Source: Tigriopus japonicus (taxonomy: Eukaryota > Arthropoda > Copepoda > Harpacticoida > Harpacticidae). Taken from it: a stretch of DNA of 64,000 nt. The stretch lies in contig CM021314.1 in NCBI GenBank assembly GCA_010645155.1, positions 7,179,148 to 7,243,147 of the forward strand. Reading direction: 5' to 3'. Position 1 is the stretch's first letter; every line of letters starts with the position of its first letter. The translations under genes and the position numbers were made by a program. Under the pieces are notes generated by a model. The model was not told the DNA's origin, made no database searches, and saw only the letters and a program-made list of their open reading frames with translations. Below are positions 35,591-47,186 of this stretch, one piece after another.

Positions 35591-36606
35591 ATGAAGTTGT
35601 ATTTGCCGATTATTGTTTGCTTGGCCTTATGGACCAATGAAGCTCTTTCTCAAGGCTTGGTTGATAAGCTCTTAGGCACTGTTGGTTTGGGATCAGCCAA
35701 TAGCAAATGTGGAGAAGCTGAAGCCAATCTTGCTCCTGGTCAATGTGCCGTTTTGTTCACGGACGATGATTGTCGAGGTAAAGTCAAATACAGAGATTTG
35801 AACGAGGTTGGGCGAGTTGTTTTGGGATGATCTGGGCATTGACCCTATTTTGAACTATTTCAGGTGATGCTTATCCCATCGGAGAAGTCGCTGGAAATCT
35901 CCCGTTCACTTATCAAAACAGATTTGAGTCGGTGCTAGTTCGGAAGAATTGCTCTTTTATCGGTTGGGATGATTCCATTGATAAGGTTGGACAAGGTTTG
36001 GCGAGCTTGGTCTTTGGAAAACGGACCAATGAAGAGCGCATTGAGTCTCTTGATGACTCCGCTGTTGTAATCGCTCCTCCCAACCAAAACTTGGCTATTG
36101 ACTTTGATGATGTCAATTCGGATGATAACTTGGAACAAGATATTGAATTTGTCGCATGTGCTTGTGGCAATGTCGGTAAGTTAGACTTAAGTTAAAAATG
36201 GTCATTGTCTTTTTGTTCCAATTTTAAATTTTCTCTAGGACCTTGCCCCGCCGTTCCAAAGAATTTGTGTGCCATGTGCTACGACGAGAACGGTTGTGAT
36301 CGGTCAGATTGGGACAACTTTTTGGGCATTCCCATCACCAATCTCTGGAGTTTAAGTCGAGGTGATGGAGGTCGCAATGGTATTGAATCATGTGTGGTTC
36401 GCAAAGGCTGCAGTCTGACCATCATTGATACGGATGTTTGGGGTAATGATGGCCAATATACCTTCACTGCACCCAAAGACAGTGATTATCACTTTGACAT
36501 GAACGGCAATCCTGATCCCAAGATTGATTCTTTGTCCAACGATGGCGAAGATGTCAAATGTACTTGCCCCGGAGAAATTGAAATGGCTATCGATACTTTG
36601 GAATAA
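35591..36606 (+). CDS. Secreted beta/gamma-crystallin-like protein, paralogue B
   Basis: Exons 35591-35777, 35864-36175 and 36239-36606 have exactly the same lengths and phases as in paralogue A (187, 312 and 368 nt), giving 288 aa. A signal peptide (MKLYLPIIVCLALWTNEALS) is followed by LLGTVGLGSANSKC and the crystallin-like LFTDDDCRGDAYPIGEV. The third exon is almost identical to that of paralogue A at nucleotide level, while exon 2 differs much more. Its promoter-leader is duplicated upstream at 34261. A shared extracellular role with A and C is likely, but the function is unknown. Confidence 0.78.
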
Positions 36607-36646
36607 TTTTTCAAACATTGTTGAAACGTGTCGTGCAAGGATTCAG

Positions 36647-36652
36647 AATAAA
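36647..36652 (+). terminator. Poly(A) signal of paralogue B
   Basis: AATAAA lies 41 bp after the stop codon. Confidence 0.5.
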
Positions 36653-37202
36653 TCCTTTAGTCGTAAATTTAAAAACTTAGGTATACCTAATATCGAATTC
36701 AATGAATCTTATTGAATCTAATGTCGGTTGAGCCTTAAAATATAATGTTTTGAGGAAGGTAGGGATAGCTAAAAGAAACGCGATTTTGAAAGCAATATTA
36801 GGTTACATGTTGATTGGACTTAATCAGAGAGCTCTCATACCCCAAAAACCAAGTTAGATTGAGTCCTCGAGTATACTCTCAAATCGTAAGTTGTCATTGA
36901 AATACAGTGTTTCATATTTGTGTCTGCACCAAGGCACACTAGAAGCATGGATCCAATTCTGACTTCAAGAGTGCTGTAAGCTTGTTTGTGCATTATTTGA
37001 CTAAAACATTTGTTTGACATCTACTGCCTATATACAGCGTCGTTTCAGAAGCCAGGGAGTGTTTAAAAGACCCTAAAAAGGGTGGAAGTCGAGAGATGAA
37101 GTTCACATTTCCAAACAAAAACATAAAAGCTTTAAACTATATTCATAATTTACCACCACTTGTATGTACTAGTGGCAAAAGTGAAGACAAAATGCGACCT
37201 TA

Positions 37203-37620
37203 CAGGTGAATTGTTGAGGGCAAAAGGAAGTATATCGAGAGTGAGCAAAGACTATAGCACAAATCAAGCTAAACAAGCAATGTTGTAACCAAACACGCGG
37301 TTTAAGTACTAACACTAAAATTGAAGTTATTTATGTTGAAAATCAACCTAGGACGGCAAATTGACCTGACAGGAGAGTCGAAGAACTGTACACTTTTATT
37401 TTTCTGTGGGACTATTCGATTTAACTGATTGATTTATTCTTATAATGACTAGAATACCGTTTGTTTATATGTCATTGTACCAATAGTTCCATAAAATAAT
37501 AAAAATGTACAGTTCTCCAACTATTTCTGTCATGTCAACTTGCCCTTCTAGCTCGATTCTCAACAAGCTACAGGACCTTCTTATTTTTTAGTCCAAGACT
37601 CTCAACAATTCACCTATTGA
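37203..37620. repeat. Imperfect inverted-repeat element
   Basis: AGGTGAATTGTTGAG near 37205 and its complement CTCAACAATTCACCT near 37600, plus GAACTGTACACTTTTATT (about 37384) and its near complement around 37500, form nested inverted arms. It looks like an old MITE. Target duplications were not resolved. Confidence 0.45.
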
Positions 37621-37629
37621 CATTAGCCT

Positions 37630-38530
37630 CGGTACTAAAATATATTTATGGATCCTCAAATTGCTGTCCTGCATATCACACCCTTACATCAAGAAAGTGG
37701 AGATGCTTTCACAAAAGGGCCCAATTAAAACGCAACATCGATTCTTAAAGGTTTTTTTAGTTTTAATAAAAAAATATGAAATTTCAACACAGAAGAGTTT
37801 TATGTTTTTTCTCAAAGACCAGGAAGTGCGAGCTAAAACGTACTTCCAGAAGTATCAAGGTACATCATAACAACATAACAGAAGTTTGTGTACACGTACA
37901 CATGCACAATCAGCGATTCCAAGGAACAATCAAACGTTGTGATTTCGAAGTTTGGCACGTCACCTACAACCAAAAGGTATGGTTCTCCATTTTGCGTCTT
38001 CGGATTTTCGCTTCCAAGAACCCGTGATGGCATTACGTAAAGACTTCTGTTAAGTTCAATTTACAAATGTAAACCGTACAACTGTAAAAAAGGAACACCT
38101 TTTGAACGTAGGAACAACTTCAAGCACATTGAAGGAAACTTTGAACCAAGACATTTAACATTCTATTTGCAATCACATCCCGATCACTGATATTTCTGGG
38201 TGGACATTTATATCTAATCAAGTTAGAACCGGTTTGTATCTTCGAGTTGGTTTTGACCTGGAAATCCTGCCCTTTGTTTGTAGCCAAGCTCGAAAGAACG
38301 AGTGTTCTAGAAATAAAACCATCCTTCGAACGTTTATTTACACTTGGAAATCGAGACTCTACTCGGGACGCGTTCAGCAGTTCACAATTTTCAATCTACA
38401 ATTGTAGATTGAAAGCAAATATCAAATCACTTTTGCCGGCGAGTTGGTTTTCAAGATCCATTCTGACTGGCGGGGTCGTTAAATACAACCGCTTTGGAAT
38501 CAAATCCAACAGTTCACTCTGAGCATTTCA
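37630..38530. other. Flank of paralogue C, no gene recognised
   Basis: It contains short frames only. The last 100 bp should hold the promoter and leader of paralogue C, but no TATA box is visible. Confidence 0.4.
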
Positions 38531-38536
38531 CAAAGA

Positions 38537-39510
38537 ATGAAGGGAATCACATTACTAGTCTTGGTCTCTATGGCCGTTTGTTCGCAATCGGCCGCAGTGG
38601 ATCTTTTGCAAAACTTGTCCTCATTGGCCTCAGTTTCCACATTGGCGGGCCAATTATGGGAATCCGTGAACGGAGATAATTGTGAGAAAATCATCGTACC
38701 AAAAGGGCATGGAGCCTCTCTCTTCACCAGGAAGGATTGCAAAGGTAAACCATTATTTTCAAAATTAAAATAACAATTTCTTCCATGATCTCCTTTGATG
38801 TTCCAGGTGACAGATACGATGTTCCATACGGAGCTAAGAACATCCCCAGTGATCAAAGTGAACGTCACGAATCTGCCGTGGTTTTAGCCGATCACGCCCT
38901 CTACCTCTACGACGAAACTTATGGTAGCACAAGTAGCAAGATCAAGAACTTCTTCCGCATCAGCAACAAGAACGTCAAGAGCATCCTCGATTTGGGCAAA
39001 GTGGCCATTCTTGCTGCTCCCAAGGACCGCAACCTTTACGTGAACATCAAGGACGGCAGCTCCACCGACAACAACCTTTCCGAGGACGCCGAATTTGCCG
39101 CTGTGGCCAAGGGAAACACGGGTAATTGCCCTGCCGTACCCGCTCACGTCGCCGCTAATACTTACCCTGAGGCTGATTGTGGTCTCGGCGGTATTGCTGG
39201 TATTGGTGGATGGGATCAACCCTTCCAAGTGCCCATCACCGATGGCGAGTACGAGTTGGATGACAAAGATGAGGGTGAGGAGGATGCCATTTCTTGTATT
39301 GTTCTCCGAGGAGGATGCCGAATGGTCCTGAAGGACACTGCTTTGATCTCCAATGATGGACAAGTGGAAATTAGCGCTCCTCCTGGCCAAGATAAGGTGT
39401 TCAATTTGGGCCGAAGCGATGATCCTAAGCTCAAGGCTTTGGACAAGGACGTCAATGTGGTTGAGGCCTCGTGTGATGGAGAGACCACTATTAATATTCT
39501 TAAAGATTAA
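38537..39510 (+). CDS. Secreted beta/gamma-crystallin-like protein, paralogue C
   Basis: Exons 38537-38744 and 38807-39510 join in phase 1, giving 303 aa. A signal peptide (MKGITLLVLVSMAVCSQSA) precedes a divergent version of the same architecture: ASLFTRKDCKGDRYDVPYG, HESAVVL, VAILAAPKDRNLYVNI, GNCPAVPAHV, SCIVLRGGCRMVLKDTALIS and NDGQVEISAPPGQD. The intron that splits GNV|GPCPAVP in A and B is absent here (GNTGNCPAVP is continuous). Codon use is more GC-rich than in A and B, suggesting a different expression level or age. An acidic stretch (DDKDEGEEDA) is unique to this copy. Confidence 0.78.
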
Positions 39511-39533
39511 CTAAATATTATATGATCGTTACA

Positions 39534-39553
39534 TTTATTCTCGTGTGAATAAA
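39534..39553. terminator. Overlapping convergent poly(A) signals
   Basis: AATAAA on the plus strand (39548-39553) serves paralogue C. TTTATT at 39534-39539 is AATAAA for the minus-strand deaminase gene. The two 3' ends must overlap by a few tens of bases. Confidence 0.55.
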
Positions 39554-39555
39554 AA

Positions 39556-40943
39556 TTATCCCAAATGTATTTGATATTGTTGAAACACCTCGTCAATTCT
39601 GTCGACGAAGGACTCTTGCAAATTTGAAAGACATGTCTGGTTGAAACCACTTTTCAGGCCATCCAGGAGACACCTTCGTACTATCCTCCATTTCTCTTGT
39701 TCGTCACCGTCCAGAACATCGTTCACCAAATGCAGAATTTCTCCACTAGGATCAGGTCTGAGGGTTAAATCCCCGCTCAAAAGTAGGTTATCGCAACTCA
39801 AGGAAAATGGAATCTCTTCTTGAGCAAAGATCTTGGCTGGATGAACCTCGTACGACTCAACTTTGAATCGTCTGCCAACATTGGATGTGAGACAAACCTG
39901 ATATGGGGAACTAAATTTCTCTCGTAGCTGTCACCGGCAAATTGATGAACTTACCTCAATGCACGCACTACTTTCTTTGAGTACTTTCCGTACTTCGGGA
40001 TGTCGACCTAATGCAATGCCATGACCAATCCTAAGTGCTCCAAGGGTTTTCACGGCAAATTCGACATTTCGAATGGTATTAAACTTGATATCCGGCCATT
40101 CCCCGGCATGAACCGTGATGGGTATCCCGTATTCTTTGGCTCTCATGACGCTCTTCGTAGTGCATTAATCAAATTAAGAGTATATCATCGAAAGAGGTGA
40201 TCAAAACTCACCTTGAACATTGTATCTGTTTCAGAAGCAAGCGGATAAGAACCTTCATCTCCGGCTACATCAATTCCAACCACTCCATTTCGCCCCAATG
40301 ATTTGGCCAATTCGACCATTTCAAGCCCATGAGATTCGTCCATGGATCTCATTAAGCAAATAATTATCCCTCCTTGAACTTTGTCCTGAGCATCGAAACC
40401 TGGCTTAAAAATGTTCAAGGAATATCAACTATTTACAGAAACTTTTTTATAGACAAACCTGCCAAGGCAGCTTCCACGGCTTCACGAGCACTTAAACCTT
40501 TTAGCGTGGAAAATATGGGAGCAAATCGGATTTCGGCATAAACAACATTGTGTTGAGTGTAAAGTCGATCCAGAAGGTCTTGAACCGCTTCTTTAATAGC
40601 GATTTTGCTCTGAAGGAACTGATTGCAGAAATCAAAGACACTCCAATTGCCTCCTTTCTTTTGGACATTGTCCACGTTCTTTTGGGCCGCTTCGCACTTT
40701 TGCTCCATGATCCATTGTGACAAGGTTGCGGTAGGCACGGGCAATATTATTCCGGACCTTTTTGCCTCTCTTTCAATAAATTCTGAAATTTTACGGAACG
40801 TGAAAGTATCAACTCTCAGCTGATAAAGGGGGCGTGTTATTGTAAATACCTGGTGATAAGGACCCGTCCAAATGGAGGTGCAGCTCGGTTTTTGGTAATT
40901 GTTTGATAAGTTCAAGTTTTTCTTCGTGCCGAAGATGTGACAT
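39556..40943 (-). CDS. Adenosine-deaminase-like metallohydrolase
   Basis: Five exons read right to left: 40943-40850, 40782-40459, 40399-40212, 40152-39955 and 39897-39556. All GT-AG junctions are in phase, giving 381 aa. The amidohydrolase fold shows the zinc ligands in order: ELHLHLDG (His22 and His24), TVHAGEW (His217 and catalytic Glu220), RIGHGIAL (His246) and SLSCDN (Asp304). Canonical adenosine deaminases have two adjacent Asp here; the second is Asn. It has no signal peptide, so a cytosolic role in deaminating adenosine or an N6-modified derivative (ADAL type) is plausible, but substrate is inference. It is convergent with paralogue C and head-to-head with the MULE gene. Confidence 0.85.
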
Positions 40944-40952
40944 AGTTTTTGA

Positions 40953-43900
40953 TTGAATTCCCTTCGTTTCCACCTAAAGACGTGCAAAGGAAAGCGATTG
41001 GGATGTTCCGATCAATCCCATGTCCATTCACTTATGGAGCAGGAGTTTGCCACTTTCGAAGAGGCCAAACAGTGGATCTACTCAATGGAACTGGACCAAA
41101 CATTTCAAATTGCAAGAACCCGTTCCAATTGTACTTGGTATCAGTGTCGTCGAAACAAAGCACAGAAGCCTCAGGAACAATCCGAAACGTCTGTCAGAAA
41201 ACGAAAAAGCTCAGGAACGGGTTACGTCCCATGCTCAGCTCAATTTACTATTTCCGTGGCTCACATTTGCCGTTGCATGGGCAATGAGGCCGAGCTTGGA
41301 CAGATCTGCTCTGATCATCACGTGGTGAGATTGGTTAAAGGTTGTGCGAAACATTCCCATGAGGTGGATATCAAACATCAGCGAATATCTAAATCCACGA
41401 AAGATTCGTTGATAAACCTTCTTCGAGCGGGGGTGCCAAAATCAATCATTATGGAGAGATACTGCAGTCCAGAAAATTATGACCGTCTCGACCGCAAACT
41501 GATAACGATGCACGATCTTAGAAACTTGGAGAGAAAATTCGCTTCAAAAGGAGTTGATTTGACGAAACCTGACTTTGTCAATGCTTGCGAGATTCTGGAA
41601 GGGGAAGGTTTTCGTGGATTCTCCTTCGCAGACATCGAAGGCGAAAAAATACCAGAATCAATCGCTGACAAAGCCATCGAAGGTTGCAAAATGAATCTTT
41701 TTGTGTACGCCTCAGAGTTTATGTTGGAACAGTTTCGCCAACAACCTGGTACTTTGTTCGTAGATGGGACCCACGGGACAAACCGCTCGGAATATTCCCT
41801 GATTACATTGTTAGTGGCTGGTAAGTTTTTTTTGTGCAAACATTTTGCCTCGTACCTTGACTATAGATCACTCTTTTTGAACACAGATTCCAGAGGGGAA
41901 GGAATGCCGATAATGCAAGTAGTCGCAAAATCAGAATGCAAAGATGCGATTGTACCTGCCTTGAGAATCCTCGCTCGATTAGCGCCAGAGTCTGTGGACA
42001 AAGTCAAAGTGCTTCTATCAGATATGGCTCACTCGTTCATTAACGCCTGGCGTGAGGTTTTCCCCTCAAGTGAAGCGCAGCATGTAGTTTGCGCGTGGCA
42101 TTTACTCAATGCTTGGAAGAGGGAACTTCTTCCGCATCACGCCGATTTTTACAAAGGCCTGTGCCGCCTACGGACAGTCACGGATCCCCATGAGTTCTGG
42201 ATCCAATACTACAAACTACGACATGACTACTAGGTAAATAGTAGTAAAGATCCGTGTTGTTATTTCACTTTCTCAAAACCAAAAACTTCTTCAAGCATTG
42301 TAAATACTGATAAACCTAAAGAACTCTCTCTCCTGTTGACCGAAACCAAAAGAATTGGCCAAAACAGGGCTTAAACGAAGCCAAAAGCGGACTATTGCAA
42401 TTGATGTACATGAATGATAAGGCTACTCATTTAAATTGTCCATGCATTTGAAAAATGGACAAAGCAAATTTATAAAACCACAAATTGTTTCATTCAAATT
42501 CTTCGAATTTATTCTCTAACTGTTTTTATAGTCCATATCTGCTTTTTGTTTTGTATGCATAACCGAAACTAAGATCGAAAACGAAATTTCGGAGAGTTTC
42601 GCCTAAAGATATTTTGGCCTAAAAGGTACTAAAAACATATGTTCACTCTTTTGCACATTCTACATAAAATCGATAGTTTCCATTAGCAATTTAGACAGTA
42701 ACTGCTCTCACATTTTTTACTATGAATTCCAGGATAATAACTCGGAAAGATGGAAGTACTTCGAAGATAATTACGGTCCAAACGGCAAAGTTGCAAAACC
42801 GTATGCTTGGGCAAGGTGCTTCCTGAGTGGTACAGTGGCAACAAACCTTTTAATTGAAAGGTAGGTAGAATTTTCTTCAAATTGAACAAGAAAAAAGTCT
42901 TGTAGCACAATAGGTGATCAGAGAGAGAAAAAGGGAAATAGTGTTTTTGACTGTTTTACGAACCACCATTAAATTTAGTGTCGCCAAAAATGGTGCACTT
43001 TCAAGATTGAATCAAAGCTTTATCAATCATCATTTCATCGAATAAAAGAAGAGAGGTAGGATGAAGGGCATGTTCCTATGTGTTAGTGTCATGGCTTCTT
43101 CTTAATTTGGCTTTTTCATCATTATATATTTTAGATTGTTTACCCTTTTAGGTATCATCGCACAATCAAAGATCTTGGATTGAAAAGAAGCAAAAGATTG
43201 GATGAGTTATTCTTCGACCTAACCCGAATTGAAATTTTTTTTCGCCGTAAACAAGCTTACATCCGATATGGGATTATGGGTGCCCACAAACCCTCCAGAT
43301 TGCAGATCAACTTTGAGTCAACGCACCCAGATGATTACAGTGATTATACCGTTTCGTCAATTGAAGAAGGGCACGTTGTGTCCAAGGAGGATGCACAGTA
43401 CTTGGTAACACCAAACAAGTTTGGGTGCATACTGACAAACTGTCTTGTCAGATGTTCCAAATGTCCTTCGACCTTTGTTTGCGCCCACTCTTTTGTTTGC
43501 AATTGCACGATGTATGCCCTTAAGGCAATGTGTAAGCATTGCCATATAGTCGGAATGTCAGTGACAGCTGAGATTAAGGTAAATCGGGACGATGGGGCGA
43601 CAGCAATCATGGTTAATGATCCAGGACAAGAAAGTGTTGCTTTGGAACCTCAAGCCGAGCCTGTCCCCCAACTCAATATTGAGTTACAGAGTGGGGCCAC
43701 AATTCGTGGATCAACCGCAAGCTTGAATGACACTCCCGATGTTAATGTAAGTCCTTGTCTTGATGTGAACTTTGTTCATTTGTTGAATTTTGGTGAATTG
43801 ATTAGAGTATTAGGAAGTGTTATCACATCCAATTAGAATGAGCATCCCCGATTTGTGACGGAAAATGGAGCCAAAAAGAAACTTTTGAGGTTTAAGTTAA

Positions 43901-44767
43901 CGATGTCTTTTCATAAACGAGGTCAGTCGTTCTTGACAATCGGAAGTGTGGTAAATCAATGTTGAAGCAACCAACCATAAAAATAGGCTGATCACATAGA
44001 CTGCGTTTTTCAATTGGAGAACGTAGTTTTTGTATTAATATTGTACTCTGGGATAATTATTGGTAGGCGAGATTTTGAGGTAAATTGAAGTATTCTTATT
44101 TGTTGATCTAAATATTATGACTATCTTTCTCTTCTTCCTTCAGGTTCGTCTGGAGAGAAAGAATAAGGTTTTACAAACAATTACAAATTGGAAGGCAACA
44201 TTAGAAGAAACTGACTCCTGGGACGAAACATCTTCTATCATTGAGTTTGTTGAGATGTTCGATCAAAAGTCTCTCTCCCCTGTGGTTGAGACAATTCCTA
44301 ACCAGTCTCCCCATCCTGTAGTTGGGAATTGTTTATTCCCCAAACTTAACAACAAGCGAAAGAGAGAACGAGCATCATCTGTGTTTCCAAAGCCCACACC
44401 AAAACGCAGATCAAGCTCCACCACGTCACCTACTACATCATCCATCCAAGAACTGATTAGCGAGTGTGCAACTAGTGATCTAACTGACGCATGTTGGATG
44501 TATCTTGCCTCCTTGAAACAGGCGCAGGTTTTTCAATCTCTTCTTGCCCAAACAGCAATGGATCCGAACTCATTCCTTGAAAAATACGAACTAGCGCGAA
44601 GTATTTGGACTTGTTTTCTTTGCAAGAATCTTGAAGACATTGAGAAAAATCTATCTGGTTTCGCCATGTGCGATATTTGCCTCAATTGGTTTCATTGTTC
44701 TTGCATTGGTCAGAGCGAAAATGAGCTAAAAGAAAATGTAACAAATTGGTGTCCCAATTGTAAATAA
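40953..44767 (+). CDS. MULE-type transposase gene with SWIM-like and PHD-type zinc motifs, interrupted by one stop
   Basis: Exons 40953-42233, 42733-42860, 43152-43746 and 44144-44767 are phase-compatible, for about 875 codons. Exon 1 has the N-terminal FATFEEAKQWIYSMELDQTF region and the MULE domain: TLFVDGTHGTNRSEYSL, KVLLSDMAHSFINAWREVF and HVVCAWHLLNAWKREL. Exon 3 holds a SWIM-like CNCTMYALKAMCKHCH. Exon 4 ends in a PHD-like Cys/His cluster (WTCFLCKNL, CDICLNWFHCSCIG, WCPNCK). The only break is TAG as the last codon of exon 1 (42231-42233), directly before the GT donor. The gene is therefore a young pseudogene, is read through, or makes a truncated protein. ATG 40953 is 9 bp from the divergent deaminase ATG; ATG 41034 is an alternative start. 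Confidence 0.72.
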
Positions 44768-44769
44768 CT

Positions 44770-46330
44770 TCTCATCTCTCCCCGTTATTATTTCCAAATT
44801 TGTTTTTGTTGTAGTTTATTTATCTTTGTTCTTTTCCAGCCTTTAAGTTGTCCATTGCATATAAGTATGCCATTTTCCGCTTTTTCAGTCAGTTCTTTGT
44901 GATATTTTTGTTACTATTGTAATTTTTATTTCATGTTCTTGTTAACAAGCGAGTTCTACGAAAAAGGTATTCATGTCCAAAATATATGATTTCATTCATG
45001 ACACGTTCTTGTATGGTCAGTCAACAGATGACGGAATTTTGGTATTCAATTCAAAAAAACGATTTAATCGTAAGATTGATAAGTAATGAACATTAAACAT
45101 CACTAAGGCATGGTTGGTTGATCTTAGACTAATGTCACATCACTTTGTTATTGTTGTTTCGCTCGAAATGAGTGTGACTAAATTGAGTCACATTGAACAC
45201 AATTTTGACATTCAAAATATGGTCACCCTTCCGAGAGGAAAGTGCGTGTGGATTAATGTCCATAAGTTTTTGATGCTTTCAGATTAGTCAGGAACCCCTG
45301 TATTTTTTACTATTGAATAGGTTATCCCTGGATTAGTTGATCAACAAATTCACATTTTGTTTAACGTAATGTTTGGTCGATAATTACGAAACCTCCCTAC
45401 CTATTCTAAAAGTGGCGGAAGAAAAAATGACGACAGTTATGCTTGTAAAAAAGTTTGTCTTTTTCATCTGTTCAAACCAGAAAATAAATATCAAATGAGC
45501 TCTCAGATTGAGCTTGAAATCATTGTGAGTGAAGACACAAAAAGGAATGGACATTAGAAATGTGGCCTTGTCAAAAAATAAACCTTCGAAATATGCCAAT
45601 GCTCGAGATTCCTTTTGCTTCAAGCAGTGAAAGACTTCAAGAGCTCTTAGCTAAAATCAAAAGTTATTGCATTTACTTTCATAAATAGTTCATGAGCAAT
45701 CATTAAGAATTACTGAACAAGGTGTCAAATAATATTTCAGGTAGCGCAATCAAATAATCAGAAGTGACTTGTTCCCTTTTATTGGAGCAAACTTTTGTTC
45801 TGAATTTACTTGTGCTCCCTAAATATATCCTTTGCCGTGAATTTTGTAACGAAGATTAACATCCTTTGCAACATCAATCACATCTTGCATTATTTTACCG
45901 GTGTGGCAAATATCAACATCCGTGACTCAAAGTGATTTCAAATATGGAAAAGTTTTTCTCCACTGTCCATCAATGTTCGTTCACCTTTGCTCCAAATGCG
46001 TTTTTGCTCGTTATTACCCATATTACTTCCGTCTTTGAATGGATTTGAAGCCGTGTAACCACCATCACATCAAATCATGTTGAACAAATACTTCACCGAC
46101 ACACTCATTTTTTGCCCACACATCTACCCAAATGTGTACTTTGTTCTCAAAATGCATTCGTCTTCAGCTTTCTGAATAAATTTGAGACTAGTTTAGTTCA
46201 GATGCCGCCTGAATTCAAGCTAACAACATCAAAGAGCGTCCAATAAGAATCTATGAACTATGTGCGATGTACACAAAGCCAGTTTTGCAGACACCAAAGA
46301 ATCTTTTAGGTGGGTGTGACGACTGCACTG
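44770..46330. other. No gene recognised
   Basis: This is AT-rich flank of the MULE gene with short frames only. The element's terminal inverted repeats were not located. Confidence 0.4.
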
Positions 46331-46514
46331 ATGAATGGATGTTACTTGTCGGTACGGTACACACATGTGCAGATTAACCTCAGAGAGATACATTCTGTTG
46401 GTGAAAGATAACACCTCTTCTTTGGAAGAAGATTCGGCATTTTGTTGTAACTCTCAAGGTAAGATTGATCAAGTTCGCACTTTACTTTGGTTTGAATTAT
46501 GTTTTTGCTTCCAG

Positions 46515-46823
46515 ATGGCACAAGCGACCACCGGTATCCGACTTCATGTCACCTTTGAAGTTAAAGATTTTGACAAGTTCTTCGAACTGGCCAAAAAGTG
46601 CATGGAGGGGACCCGCAAGGAGCCCGGTTGTCTCCATTACGAATTGTTCCACGACCTCGGTGACGAGACCAAGAGCAAGTTGGCCATGATTGAGCATTGG
46701 GAGAGCAAGGAGGCCTTGATGGACCACTCAAAGAGTGCTCATGTTAAGGAGTTCATTGAGAAGACCAAAGACCTTGCCCAAGCTGAACCCTGTATTAAAC
46801 AATATTACAGTTGTGGATATTGA
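46515..46823 (+). CDS. Small ABM-domain (YgiN-like monooxygenase fold) protein
   Basis: The 102-aa product starts at the ATG immediately after a splice acceptor (TTCCAG|ATGG), so the coding region is a single exon preceded by a 5' UTR exon ending at 46459 (CTCAAG|GTAAGA). The sequence has the antibiotic-biosynthesis-monooxygenase pattern: IRLHVTFEVKDFDKFFELAK, EPGCLHYELFHD, MIEHWESKEALMDHSKSAHV and a short C-terminal strand. ABM proteins are dimeric ferredoxin-fold enzymes, often quinol or polyketide monooxygenases that need no cofactor. There is no signal peptide, so it is presumably cytosolic. The family is mainly bacterial, but the spliced leader and poly(A) signal show a resident nuclear gene. 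Confidence 0.8.
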   Translation: MAQATTGIRLHVTFEVKDFDKFFELAKKCMEGTRKEPGCLHYELFHDLGDETKSKLAMIEHWESKEALMDHSKSAHVKEFIEKTKDLAQAEPCIKQYYSCGY

Positions 46824-46839
46824 GCCTTTTCTGACCAGA

Positions 46840-46845
46840 AATAAA
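46840..46845 (+). terminator. Poly(A) signal of the ABM gene
   Basis: AATAAA lies 17 bp after the ABM stop codon. Confidence 0.6.
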
Positions 46846-47186
46846 AGCTTGACATTTATTGGTGGATGAATTCGTGATAACAGAGTTGCACTGATGTCTG
46901 GCGCTATATCACAATACCACCTTGTTGGGCAATTTTGCAATTTTGTTAGATTTTTGCCTATTATTTTACGTGTCGGAGCTCTTTTACTTCAACCTATGCG
47001 GTATTGTGCTGATTTTGCATGATTGTTTACTTTGTTCACTTGAACTCGGCTTATTTGTAATTTAGTAACATTCAGCCTATGACCTTGCCAACTTTCAACA
47101 ACAAATGAAAATTGCTCCCACATATACATATTCGTAATATACTTGGGGATCAAATATTTCCTATGAATGTTTTGTTAGTTGTTATT

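Noticed and set aside
38884..39390. 168-codon minus-strand frame
   Set aside because: Fully antisense to exon 2 of secreted paralogue C.
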